64,000 nt of DNA from Streptomyces violaceoruber (GTDB lineage Bacteria; Actinomycetota; Actinomycetes; Streptomycetales; Streptomycetaceae), in the NCBI RefSeq assembly GCF_033406955.1, contig NZ_CP137734.1:4402001-4466000 (forward strand), written 5' to 3'. Both the position numbers and the translations under genes were made by a program. Below the pieces are notes generated by a model. That model did no database searches, was not told where the DNA came from, and saw only the letters and a list, made by a program, of their open reading frames with translations. Of the stretch, positions 57,984 through 64,000 are shown one piece after another (within the stretch, counting starts at the first letter, position 1; each line of letters begins with the position of its first letter).

Positions 57984-59846
57984 TCATGGCGGCGGTACGC
58001 GCAGGGCGAGCAGGGCCACGTCGTCGCTGCTGCCGGGCGGCAGGTGGGCGAGCACGTCTTCGCACAGCCTGTCCAGCGGTTCGTGGACGAGCGCGAGGGC
58101 GTGCCGGCGCAGCTCCTCCAGGCCCGTGTCGAGGTCGCTGCCCGGAGTTTCGACGAGCCCGTCCGTGTACAGCAGCAGGGTGGAGCCGGGCTCCAGGGGA
58201 TGCGTGGCGTCCGGTCGGCCCGCGCCGCCGACGGGCCCGGTGCCGAGGAGCAGTCCCTGGCCGGCTTCCAGGTAGCACGCGGTGCCGTCCGGGGAGAGGA
58301 GCAGCGGAGGCGGGTGCCCCGCGCTGGTCCAGCGGAGCGTCCACGGTCCCGTGTCCGGGTCGCCCTCGACGCGGGCGAGGATCAGGGTGGCCAGCGGGAC
58401 GGTGGTGATGACCGGCATGGCGGCGTCGAGGCGGTCGACGACGGCGCCGGGCGGTCCCGTGTGGTCCCAGGCCAGTGAACGCAGGATGCCGTGCAGTTGG
58501 GCCATCCCGGCCGCCGCGGTCAGGTCGTGGCCGACGACGTCACCGATGACCAGGGCGAGCGCGCCGTCCTTCAGGATGAAGGCGTCGTACCAGTCCCCAC
58601 CGACCTGCGAGCCCACAGGCGCGGGCTGATAGCGGGCGGCCAGCCGGAGGGGGCCGTGCCGCGGCAGCGGGGCGAGCAGGTTGCGCTGCATGGCCTCGGC
58701 GACGGCACGCTGACGGCCGTAGCGGCGGGTGTTGTCGATGACCACGCCGACCCGGCGGCCGACGTCACTCACTGCCGCCAGGTCGTCTTCGTCGAAGGGG
58801 TGCGCCGGGTCGGTGCGCACCACCGTGAGCGCCCCGGTGATCCGGTCCCGGGCGCCGAGCGGCACCGTGACGGCGGAGCTCGCGCCCACCGCCGCCAGGA
58901 AGCCACTGTGGAGAGCCGCCAGAGGAGGATGTCCGGCGGCCGGGGTGACGGCGGCCACCCGCTCCTGGAGTACGGATTCACCCCCGGTCAGCGCCCGCCC
59001 CAGCGGCGAGTCCTCCCCCTCACCGGCCTCTCCCGGGGCGGGTGCGCGCCGGCCCTGGAATCCGGCGTCCCATCCCTCCGGACCGGTCACCGCCACCCGG
59101 TGGACCTCGCCGGAACCGGTCCGCAGGTCCACCGCCGCCCAGTCGGCCAGACGGGGCACGAGCAGGCGCACCAGGCGGGCCAGCGCCTCGTCGGTCTCCA
59201 GGGTCTGCCCCAGGACGTCCGTGATCTCCGCGACCAGCGACAGCCGCTCGTTGAGGTCCTCCAGGGCGCGCGTGCGTGCCGTTCGCTCCCGGTGGATGCG
59301 GCGGTCCCCGGTGGCGTCCGTGAACAGCAGTGCCATGCCCTTGACGGAGCCGTCCTCCATCAAGGGGGACGCGGACCAAGTGACGGCCAGCAGGCGCCCG
59401 TCGGCCCGCAGATATGTGCCGCCCTCCCCTTGCGCACCCTTCCCCTCGGCCAGCGCGTGGAGCAGTGGGCACCGGTCACGCGGCACCTTGTTGCCGTCCG
59501 CGTCCCGGTGCAGCAGATCGTGTGCGTCGGCGCCCCGCATCGCCGCGGTCGTGCGGCCCAGCAGCCGCTCGGTCGCCGGGTTCGCGGCGATCACCCGTCC
59601 GGCTGTGTCCAGCACCAGCACCGCCGTGCCCAGCCGCTCGACGACCCGACGCCAGAAACCCGGCTCGCCCACCGGCCACGCCCCCACGTCATCACCCACC
59701 GCATCCCGCACGGACCCTCCAGAGGCTGCCTTCCCGTCGATGGTGCTCCGACGCGGCCCCGCTCGCACGGCATCGGGGCAGTCGGCGCACACCGCGCGGG
59801 CACGGTCCACGGGCCCGGCCAGGTCCGGACCAGGGGCAGTCGTCAT
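57984..59846 (-). CDS. PAS-GAF-SpoIIE phosphatase
   Basis: A 620-residue signalling protein with a PAS domain at about residues 60-190 (AVLVLDTAGRVIAANPATERLLGR), a GAF domain at about 215-380 (AVTVPLGARDRITGALTVVRT) and a SpoIIE/PP2C domain (VGGDWYDAF, VIGDVVGHD, LYTDGLVETPG). It would dephosphorylate a STAS protein in response to a cytoplasmic signal such as redox or light. ATG 59846 is chosen; an ATG at 59888 is possible. It may act on the STAS protein at 48.5 kb or a distant one. Confidence 0.93.
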   Translation of the reverse strand: MTTAPGPDLAGPVDRARAVCADCPDAVRAGPRRSTIDGKAASGGSVRDAVGDDVGAWPVGEPGFWRRVVERLGTAVLVLDTAGRVIAANPATERLLGRTTAAMRGADAHDLLHRDADGNKVPRDRCPLLHALAEGKGAQGEGGTYLRADGRLLAVTWSASPLMEDGSVKGMALLFTDATGDRRIHRERTARTRALEDLNERLSLVAEITDVLGQTLETDEALARLVRLLVPRLADWAAVDLRTGSGEVHRVAVTGPEGWDAGFQGRRAPAPGEAGEGEDSPLGRALTGGESVLQERVAAVTPAAGHPPLAALHSGFLAAVGASSAVTVPLGARDRITGALTVVRTDPAHPFDEDDLAAVSDVGRRVGVVIDNTRRYGRQRAVAEAMQRNLLAPLPRHGPLRLAARYQPAPVGSQVGGDWYDAFILKDGALALVIGDVVGHDLTAAAGMAQLHGILRSLAWDHTGPPGAVVDRLDAAMPVITTVPLATLILARVEGDPDTGPWTLRWTSAGHPPPLLLSPDGTACYLEAGQGLLLGTGPVGGAGRPDATHPLEPGSTLLLYTDGLVETPGSDLDTGLEELRRHALALVHEPLDRLCEDVLAHLPPGSSDDVALLALRVPPP

Positions 59847-60163
59847 TCCGCCGTCTGTCCGGACGCCGCGTCTCCCGGGCCTGGCCATCTGCCACTGCCC
59901 GCCTCGCCGCGGTCGTGGAAGGCAACGTGGCTGCGTCCTTCTGCCCTAAGCACCCCTTGGGAAGGTGCTTGCGGTGCCCGTGGACGAGGCATCGCTGGCC
60001 CGATGCAAACTCCCCGCTTGCGAGAGCGGCTTCGCCCCCACCCACTCGTCGAGCGGTGCAGGTCACAGAGAACGCGTCTCGCTGGACGGACCCGCAAGCG
60101 CGGGCCAGGGCACGCGGCGGGCACGGCACTCCGGAATTGGACTAGACAACAAACAAAACAAAC

Positions 60164-60190
60164 AACCCCCAAGCCAATGACCTGGGGGTT
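60164..60190 (-). terminator. Rho-independent terminator of the tRNA-Gly gene
   Basis: Read on the minus strand, an 8-base-pair stem (AACCCCCA with TGGGGGTT) is followed by a T-rich tail complementary to 60147-60163. It lies just beyond the tRNA 3' end. The 59847-60163 stretch before it holds no gene; a small AAGCACC/GGTGCTT hairpin occurs near 59948-59970. Confidence 0.85.
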
Positions 60191-60195
60191 TCGCA

Positions 60196-60243
60196 TGGAG
60201 CGGGTGACGAGAATCGAACTCGCGCTCTCAGCTTGGGAAGCTG
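60196..60243 (-). other. 3' part of tRNA-Gly (CCC): probable attachment site
   Basis: On the minus strand the sequence runs from the anticodon arm (CAGCTTCCCAAGCTG, anticodon CCC) through the variable loop and T arm (GAGTTCGATTCTCGT) to the acceptor end CACCCGCTCC and CCA. The D arm and 5' acceptor strand are missing; beyond 60243 the DNA is unrelated to a tRNA. The terminator on the other side is intact. This is the attR-like end left when an element integrates into the 3' end of a tRNA gene; the complete tRNA should lie at the other end of the element. Confidence 0.8.
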
Positions 60244-60317
60244 CGATCATTCGCGGCCGGATCGGCCGCTGACCTGCGCGAACGGTACGGTTGCCGCCTC
60301 GTCGGCCTCGGCGGCTT

Positions 60318-61127
60318 TCACCGTGGTTCCCCGCTGTTTCCCGCTCGGTCTGGTGCGCTTGTGGTGCGCGGCTGGCGACTGATCGGGATCTCGTAGACGA
60401 TCTCGCAGAGTGCGGCGGGCACGACGATGTCCGCGGTCTCCACGGGCCGTCCCTGGTCGCTGTAGTACGTCCGCCGGATGTGCGTGACGAGAGCGCCCTT
60501 CTGGACGCCCAGGAGTGAGGCCTCCTCGGCGGTTGCCTGCCGGGGCTCTGGCTGCTCCACGGCGTGGCTGACGTTGATGCCGATCTCCGCCATGCGGTTC
60601 ACGACTCCTGCCCCGGCGTGCGGCCCGCCCTCGGGGAGGACGACGAGCGTGCCGACGGTGAGGTCGTACGGCTCCCAGCTCGTCGACAGCTGTACCGGCC
60701 TGCCGTCGGCGAGGAACTCGTACGCCGTCCGCACGCACAGCTCACCCTCTGCGATACCGAGACGCGCCGCGACCTCCGCCGGTGCCGGCACCTTGGCCTC
60801 GGTCCGGCTCTCCCAGTCGCCTTGCCTGCCCACGGCCTTCATGTCCGCGCGGAACGGTGAGCCGCTGGGCTGCTCACGCGCCGATGACCTGACCACCCGC
60901 ACGCGCTGCCGTGGCTCGGCGACGTAGGTGCCGGAACCGGCGCGGCCTTCCAGCACACCTTGGGAGATCAGCAACTCCTGCGCCCGGCGCACCACGTTGT
61001 CGCCGACGCCGTACTCCTGGCCGATCTGGGCGCGGGAGGGAAGCCGGTCCCCCGGCTCCCACTCGTGCTCCGCGATCCGCCGCCGAAGCTCGTCGGCGAT
61101 GCGGAGATAGGGCGGCTGCTCAGACAT
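60318..61127 (-). CDS. GntR/HutC-family regulator (UTRA domain)
   Basis: A 269-residue repressor: an N-terminal GntR winged helix (YLRIADELRRRIAEHEWEPGDRLPSRAQIGQEYGVGDNVV) and a C-terminal UTRA ligand-binding domain (LGIAEGELCVRTAYEFLADG, RRTYYSDQGRPVETADIVV). Such regulators, like KorSA of pSAM2, control transfer genes in Streptomyces integrative elements. It is divergent from the small-ORF operon and probably binds the CTAG palindromes upstream. Confidence 0.9.
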   Translation of the reverse strand: MSEQPPYLRIADELRRRIAEHEWEPGDRLPSRAQIGQEYGVGDNVVRRAQELLISQGVLEGRAGSGTYVAEPRQRVRVVRSSAREQPSGSPFRADMKAVGRQGDWESRTEAKVPAPAEVAARLGIAEGELCVRTAYEFLADGRPVQLSTSWEPYDLTVGTLVVLPEGGPHAGAGVVNRMAEIGINVSHAVEQPEPRQATAEEASLLGVQKGALVTHIRRTYYSDQGRPVETADIVVPAALCEIVYEIPISRQPRTTSAPDRAGNSGEPR

Positions 61128-61136
61128 ATGGAAAAT

Positions 61137-61167
61137 CTAGTCCACTAGCTCTAATCTAGTTAACTAG
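61137..61167. promoter_or_regulatory. Twin CTAG-type palindromes, likely GntR operator
   Basis: CTAGTCCACTAG (61137-61148, nearly perfect) and CTAGTTAACTAG (61156-61167, perfect) are 19 bases apart centre to centre, just upstream of the GntR gene. CTAG is rare in high-GC genomes. Two tandem sites fit cooperative GntR/HutC binding and autoregulation. Confidence 0.75.
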
Positions 61168-61207
61168 CTTCACTCAACGTGATCGCCGTTAACCGGAGGG
61201 CTGCCCT

Positions 61208-61492
61208 GTGCCTGCTTCCACGGTGCGCGCGGAGGCCATCGCAGCCCGGTTATCGGCCGTCGGGCTCGCCACGCGCGTGGAGGAGCGCGACGACTGCACG
61301 GCCATCGAGGCGGAGGTGCCGGAACCACTCTCCGACGAGTCATGGCGGGAGGTCCTGGAAGCGGTGGCCGATGCCGACCGCTTCGGCCTCCTCGCCACCA
61401 GTTCGAACGACCGCACCCTCTGGGCGGTCGTACGCAAACGGTCCCCGCGACGGGCGATGTCGGGGGACCGGGTCATCAGCGATAGGGGCTGA
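61208..61492 (+). CDS. Small hypothetical protein of the element
   Basis: A 94-residue soluble protein with mixed alpha/beta sequence (LSAVGLATRVEERDDCTAIEAEVPEPL). GTG 61208 is the start. It is the first of a run of overlapping small genes transcribed away from the GntR gene. No known domain. Confidence 0.6.
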   Translation: MPASTVRAEAIAARLSAVGLATRVEERDDCTAIEAEVPEPLSDESWREVLEAVADADRFGLLATSSNDRTLWAVVRKRSPRRAMSGDRVISDRG

Positions 61493-61497
61493 ACACC

Positions 61498-61794
61498 GTG
61501 CTCAATCGTATCCGCCGTACCGCCTCGCACCTCAGGGAGCGGTACCTTCACAAGGGCCGGCACCGCCGCTCCGAAACACCTGCGCGGCCGGTGGCTATGT
61601 CCCCGGAAATCGCTTACGGCGCAGTGCTGTTCCTGCGTCGGCACCGCGAGCACACGGGCGTTCTCGTGGGGGAGGAGACGGCGCTCGTCCGCCCGTACGT
61701 CCTGGCCAGTGAGGCGCGAGCACGGCACCGCTCGGCGGCCGTGAGCCGCGCTCCCCTCGCCGGTCCTTGGCACGCCTCGGCGGGTGACCGCTGA
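61498..61794 (+). CDS. Small basic hypothetical protein of the element
   Basis: A 98-residue Arg/His-rich protein (RIRRTASHLRERYLHKGRHRR) that starts with GTG five bases after the previous stop and overlaps the next gene (TGATG). It could bind nucleic acid; no family is recognised. Confidence 0.55.
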   Translation: MLNRIRRTASHLRERYLHKGRHRRSETPARPVAMSPEIAYGAVLFLRRHREHTGVLVGEETALVRPYVLASEARARHRSAAVSRAPLAGPWHASAGDR

Positions 61795-61997
61795 TGCCGT
61801 CCCGCCAACAGCCCCACACCACCCAACCGGGGCCCGACTCCTACCGGTCAACCTCCTGCCGCATCGGCACACATAACGCCTGCGCGGAGTCGTCCCCGCT
61901 CACCGCACCGGTCGACGTGCCAGTGATCTATGAAACCTGCGCCTGCTCGTGCCACACCATCGCCAAGTGCCCGGCACCGACAAGGGCGGCACGGTGA
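61794..61997 (+). CDS. Small Cys-rich hypothetical protein of the element
   Basis: A 67-residue protein with five cysteines, among them CACSCHTIAKC, a possible metal-binding knuckle. ATG 61794 overlaps the preceding stop and its own stop overlaps the next GTG. Real genes of this kind occur in Streptomyces integrative elements; function unknown. Confidence 0.55.
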   Translation: MPSRQQPHTTQPGPDSYRSTSCRIGTHNACAESSPLTAPVDVPVIYETCACSCHTIAKCPAPTRAAR

Positions 61998-62263
61998 GAG
62001 GGTCGGCACTCAGCGGCGCGGTGCTCTCCCCCGTCGAGATCACCTCGGCCAGTGTGCAGCTCGGCGACGTCATTCAGGTCGGGGGCCAGCAGTGCCGGGT
62101 GACCGACCTCTTTCAACTGCCCGGCGGGGCCAAACGACTCGTGTTCGACTCGGGTGAGTTGCTGACCATCCACACGGGGACCCGGCTCATCGCCCTGCGG
62201 CTCGTGCGAGTGAGAGGCGGTGATCCCGCCCGTGCCCTCGCGTCGCGACGCCATCGCCGATGA
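61994..62263 (+). CDS. Small hypothetical protein of the element
   Basis: An 89-residue beta-rich protein (VEITSASVQLGDVIQVGGQQCRVTDLFQL) of SH3-like appearance. GTG 61994 overlaps the previous stop (GTGA). It overlaps the following GntR gene by 44 bases. Confidence 0.6.
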   Translation: MRGSALSGAVLSPVEITSASVQLGDVIQVGGQQCRVTDLFQLPGGAKRLVFDSGELLTIHTGTRLIALRLVRVRGGDPARALASRRHRR

Positions 62264-62963
62264 CCTCCGGGAGCGGATCGTCACCGGTCGGCTCAAGCCT
62301 GGCGAACGCTTGCCTTCTGAGGCGCATTTGGCCGCGCAGTATATGGTCAGCACACCGACGCTGCGGAATGCCCTCGCCGTACTCCAGGCGGAAGGCCTCA
62401 TCGAGAAGACCCACGGCAAGGGGAACTTCGTCCGCCGTCCGCTCCACAGGATCACGTACGTCGGCGGGAGGCGGACCCCGGACGCGCACAGCACGGATCT
62501 TGCATCCCTGAACGTCACCGTCCACACCACCAAGGTGCGGGCCCGCGGGTATCTCGCGACCCTACTGAAGATGCCGACCGGCAGTCCTTTGATCGAAATC
62601 CTCTGTCTCGGCCATGAGGACGAGAAACCTCACAGCCTGGCTCGCATCTACGTCCCCTGCGACCTGGCGCCGGCCGCCGTGCTCCGCGAGCCACTCCCAT
62701 ACGAGGCGGTGGTGACGCGACTGAGGGAACTCCGCCCGCCGCCGGCTGAGGTCCGGGAGGAGATCAGCGTTCGCCTCCCGACACCGGAGGAGGCGTCCAC
62801 CCTCCGGATCAGCTCTGCCCTGGCAGTCCTCGTCGTCACACGCCAGACGGCCGACACCGCTGGACGTGTGGTTGAGGCGGCCCTCCTGGTGCTGCCGGGG
62901 GACCGGGCCGACGCGGTGTTCACCACTCACTACGTGATCGACGAGAGGCCGACGAGAACATGA
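62220..62963 (+). CDS. GntR-family regulator, second copy
   Basis: A 247-residue protein with a GntR winged helix (AIADDLRERIVTGRLKPGERLPSEAHLAAQYMVSTPTLRNALAVLQAEGLI) and a UTRA-like C-terminal domain (TKVRARGYLATLLKMPTGSPLIEILCLGHEDE). GTG 62220 is the start; the 5' end overlaps the upstream gene. It probably controls the element's functions together with the other GntR. Confidence 0.9.
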   Translation: MIPPVPSRRDAIADDLRERIVTGRLKPGERLPSEAHLAAQYMVSTPTLRNALAVLQAEGLIEKTHGKGNFVRRPLHRITYVGGRRTPDAHSTDLASLNVTVHTTKVRARGYLATLLKMPTGSPLIEILCLGHEDEKPHSLARIYVPCDLAPAAVLREPLPYEAVVTRLRELRPPPAEVREEISVRLPTPEEASTLRISSALAVLVVTRQTADTAGRVVEAALLVLPGDRADAVFTTHYVIDERPTRT

Positions 62964-63265
62964 CGACGTCAAACGAACTGCGGCTCCTCCCCTGGACGGG
63001 GCCCGACGGCAAGCCGTGCTTTCTCAGCACCGATGACAGCGGCGGCTACATGTCCCGCCTGGCCGACAACATCGAGTCAGTACAACTCGGCACGGCAACC
63101 GCACTACTGGACCAAGCGATCGACATGCTCGCCACCGACACGGCCCCGGACGACATGCGGCTCCTGGCGAAGAACCTGACCGGAGCCTTGAGGGACACGC
63201 TCCGCGTGGCGACCAGCAGAGGCCACCGCTTGGACAGCCGGTGTACTGATCACTCTTCCTGCTGA
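62960..63265 (+). CDS. Small acidic hypothetical protein of the element
   Basis: A 101-residue protein (LRLLPWTGPDGKPCFLSTDDSGGYMSRLADNIESVQL) of the type often found beside GntR genes in AICE-like elements. ATG 62960 overlaps the GntR stop. It is followed by a terminator. Confidence 0.65.
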   Translation: MTTSNELRLLPWTGPDGKPCFLSTDDSGGYMSRLADNIESVQLGTATALLDQAIDMLATDTAPDDMRLLAKNLTGALRDTLRVATSRGHRLDSRCTDHSSC

Positions 63266-63280
63266 CCAGCAGGCCTGACG

Positions 63281-63318
63281 AAGCCCACGGTCCCGACCAG
63301 TTCGGATGCCGTGGGCTT
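63281..63318 (+). terminator. Hairpin terminator of the small-gene operon
   Basis: A perfect 10-base-pair stem (AAGCCCACGG with CCGTGGGCTT) with an 18-base loop is followed by a short T run. Just before it, at 63258-63273, is a second hairpin (CCTGCTG with CAGCAGG). Confidence 0.8.
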
Positions 63319-63694
63319 TTGCCGTCGGCGGTGCTGCCGTGTAACCACCGCATTAGGAGTTCGATCTCGTCCCGACGTGGTCGCGGACCAACGCGTCCGC
63401 AGGGGCCGCACGTGGCGCTGTCCGTAGTCGTTGATGTCAACGGAACGCCCTTGGGCATCGGGTAGATCTTCAATGACTCTGCCGATCCGGCGCCGGCCAG
63501 CTGACGGCACCCTGGAGCACTGAGGCGCTCTAGTGAATATTTGCCCTACTTGCAAGCCTTAAGAACCATTCTGTCCACGTGGATGGCTTCATACGAATCA
63601 GCTGACCCGTCACATGCGGCGAAGAGCCCCGCTAGCATGATCGTCCAAAATGTTGACGTTCATGGCGCTCAGCCGGGTGGGGATCGAGGTCAAT
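63319..63694. other. Intergenic, lower-GC region before the restriction enzyme gene
   Basis: 376 bases in which GC content falls from the window norm. A short minus-strand ORF (RVIEDLPDAQGRSVDINDYGQRHVRPL) has no match I recognise and may be a remnant. No tRNA or integrase is seen. Confidence 0.4.
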
Positions 63695-64000
63695 ATGCAC
63701 TTCTCGATAGATGCAGTTGTCGATCGACTTGTCAGAAAGGGACTTTTGTTCGATCGGGCAGCTATCGAACTAGACAAAATCATCCAGGGTGCGGATGATG
63801 GCGAGTTCTTTTCTCTGCTGGTGAGGGCCGGGTGCATTCCGGAGCGATACAGCCACGACTCCAGGGAGGAAAAGCTATATGCCAAGGCGATGGATTCAAT
63901 CGTTGCCGAGTCTCTCCGGCGGATTGGGTATCAAGCCGAGGTCTCTCAAGAAAGGTCTAACTCGGCGGACGTGGTGGCAGAAGGGGGATCGCCCGCGCAC
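63695..64000 (+). CDS. HindIII-like type II restriction endonuclease, N-terminal part
   Basis: The frame runs to the window edge (102 codons). The segment AGCIPERYSHDS, EEKLYAKAMDSIVAESLRRI and ERSNSADVVAEG lines up, from memory, with HindIII (GILPE, EKLFSKAGDIVLAKAF, EQRGNAGDVIAL); the distance from ATG 63695 to 'PE' is 50 residues against about 51 in HindIII. The start has GAGGT before it. The catalytic DxK motif lies past the edge. A cognate methyltransferase would be expected next. The codon use is AT-richer than that of the rest of the window. Confidence 0.75.
   Translation, partial: MHFSIDAVVDRLVRKGLLFDRAAIELDKIIQGADDGEFFSLLVRAGCIPERYSHDSREEKLYAKAMDSIVAESLRRIGYQAEVSQERSNSADVVAEGGSPAH

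Noticed and set aside
61700..61997. Cys-rich small protein as a possible chance ORF.
   Set aside because: Kept rather than rejected, at moderate confidence, because it is stop/start-coupled to both neighbours, which is unlikely by chance.
63024..63555. Minus-strand ORFs overlapping the terminator and small gene near 63.3 kb as a real gene.
   Set aside because: No start with a ribosome site, no family resemblance and direct antisense overlap with a terminator and an accepted gene.

Overview
The window is high-GC DNA with Streptomyces-type codon use, GTG and TTG starts, many ATGA/GTGA stop-start overlaps and family content typical of Streptomyces: many ECF sigma factors, SpoIIE-type phosphatases, TerD, DUF5994, DUF952, KdpF and a pSAM2-like GntR regulator. 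It reads as a piece of a Streptomyces chromosome that runs into an integrated element at the right end. All identifications come from reading the sequence and recalled family motifs; no database search was run.

Layout. 1-10.3 kb: end of a NarL-type sensor kinase, a cold-shock gene, a membrane protein, a sulfite-oxidase-like molybdoenzyme with a partner membrane protein, a methyltransferase/DUF2064/GT2 glycan-type operon, a two-component system and a sugar-nucleotide epimerase. 10.4-12.9 kb: a secreted protein with its class F sortase, then an ECF sigma factor and membrane partner that both start with TTG. 12.9-15.6 kb: an RNA-chaperone locus (DEAD-box helicase and a second cold-shock gene sharing a 5' element with the first). 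15.7-24.9 kb: oxidoreductase, regulator, ferritin-like protein, an 18-unit tandem array of a 19-base repeat, TerD, VOC protein, PAP2 phosphatase, an RsbW-like kinase facing a GAF-SpoIIE phosphatase, an ArsR regulator and a carbonic anhydrase.

25-32 kb: a kdpFABC potassium-uptake operon whose kdpC has an in-frame TAA, then an ECF41/SigJ-type sigma gene with two 1-base deletions, cut short by a solo tnpB (IS1341-type) element with an apparently intact nuclease, and beyond it the tail of an oxidoreductase gene. This is a local decay hotspot. 32-41.2 kb: polysaccharide deacetylase, membrane proteins, an ECF sigma factor/membrane partner pair, a lipoprotein, a molybdate ABC transporter (modABC) with a HTH-TOBE regulator, and a DHFR-like protein. 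41.2-46.8 kb: a decayed arsenic island: arsR-acr3-arsO with divergent arsC-arsT, where arsT is a 5' stub and arsO is frameshifted by a 41-base palindromic insertion, then a second arsR facing a flavoprotein with paired operator copies.

46.9-60 kb: a MerR/EthD pair around a perfect palindrome, DUF1707, then a stress-signalling block: RsbQ hydrolase, RsbP PAS-phosphatase and a STAS protein in one overlapping operon, five DUF5994 paralogs, a pair resembling the GvpY/GvpZ accessory genes of gas-vesicle clusters, a fatty-acid desaturase and a PAS-GAF-SpoIIE phosphatase. A stretch of the tRNA-Gly 3' end precedes this block (48.35 kb) and a longer copy closes it (60.2 kb). From 60.2 kb to the end lies what looks like an integrative element inserted at tRNA-Gly: two GntR regulators, a string of small overlapping ORFs and, cut by the window edge, the N-terminus of a HindIII-like restriction endonuclease in lower-GC DNA.
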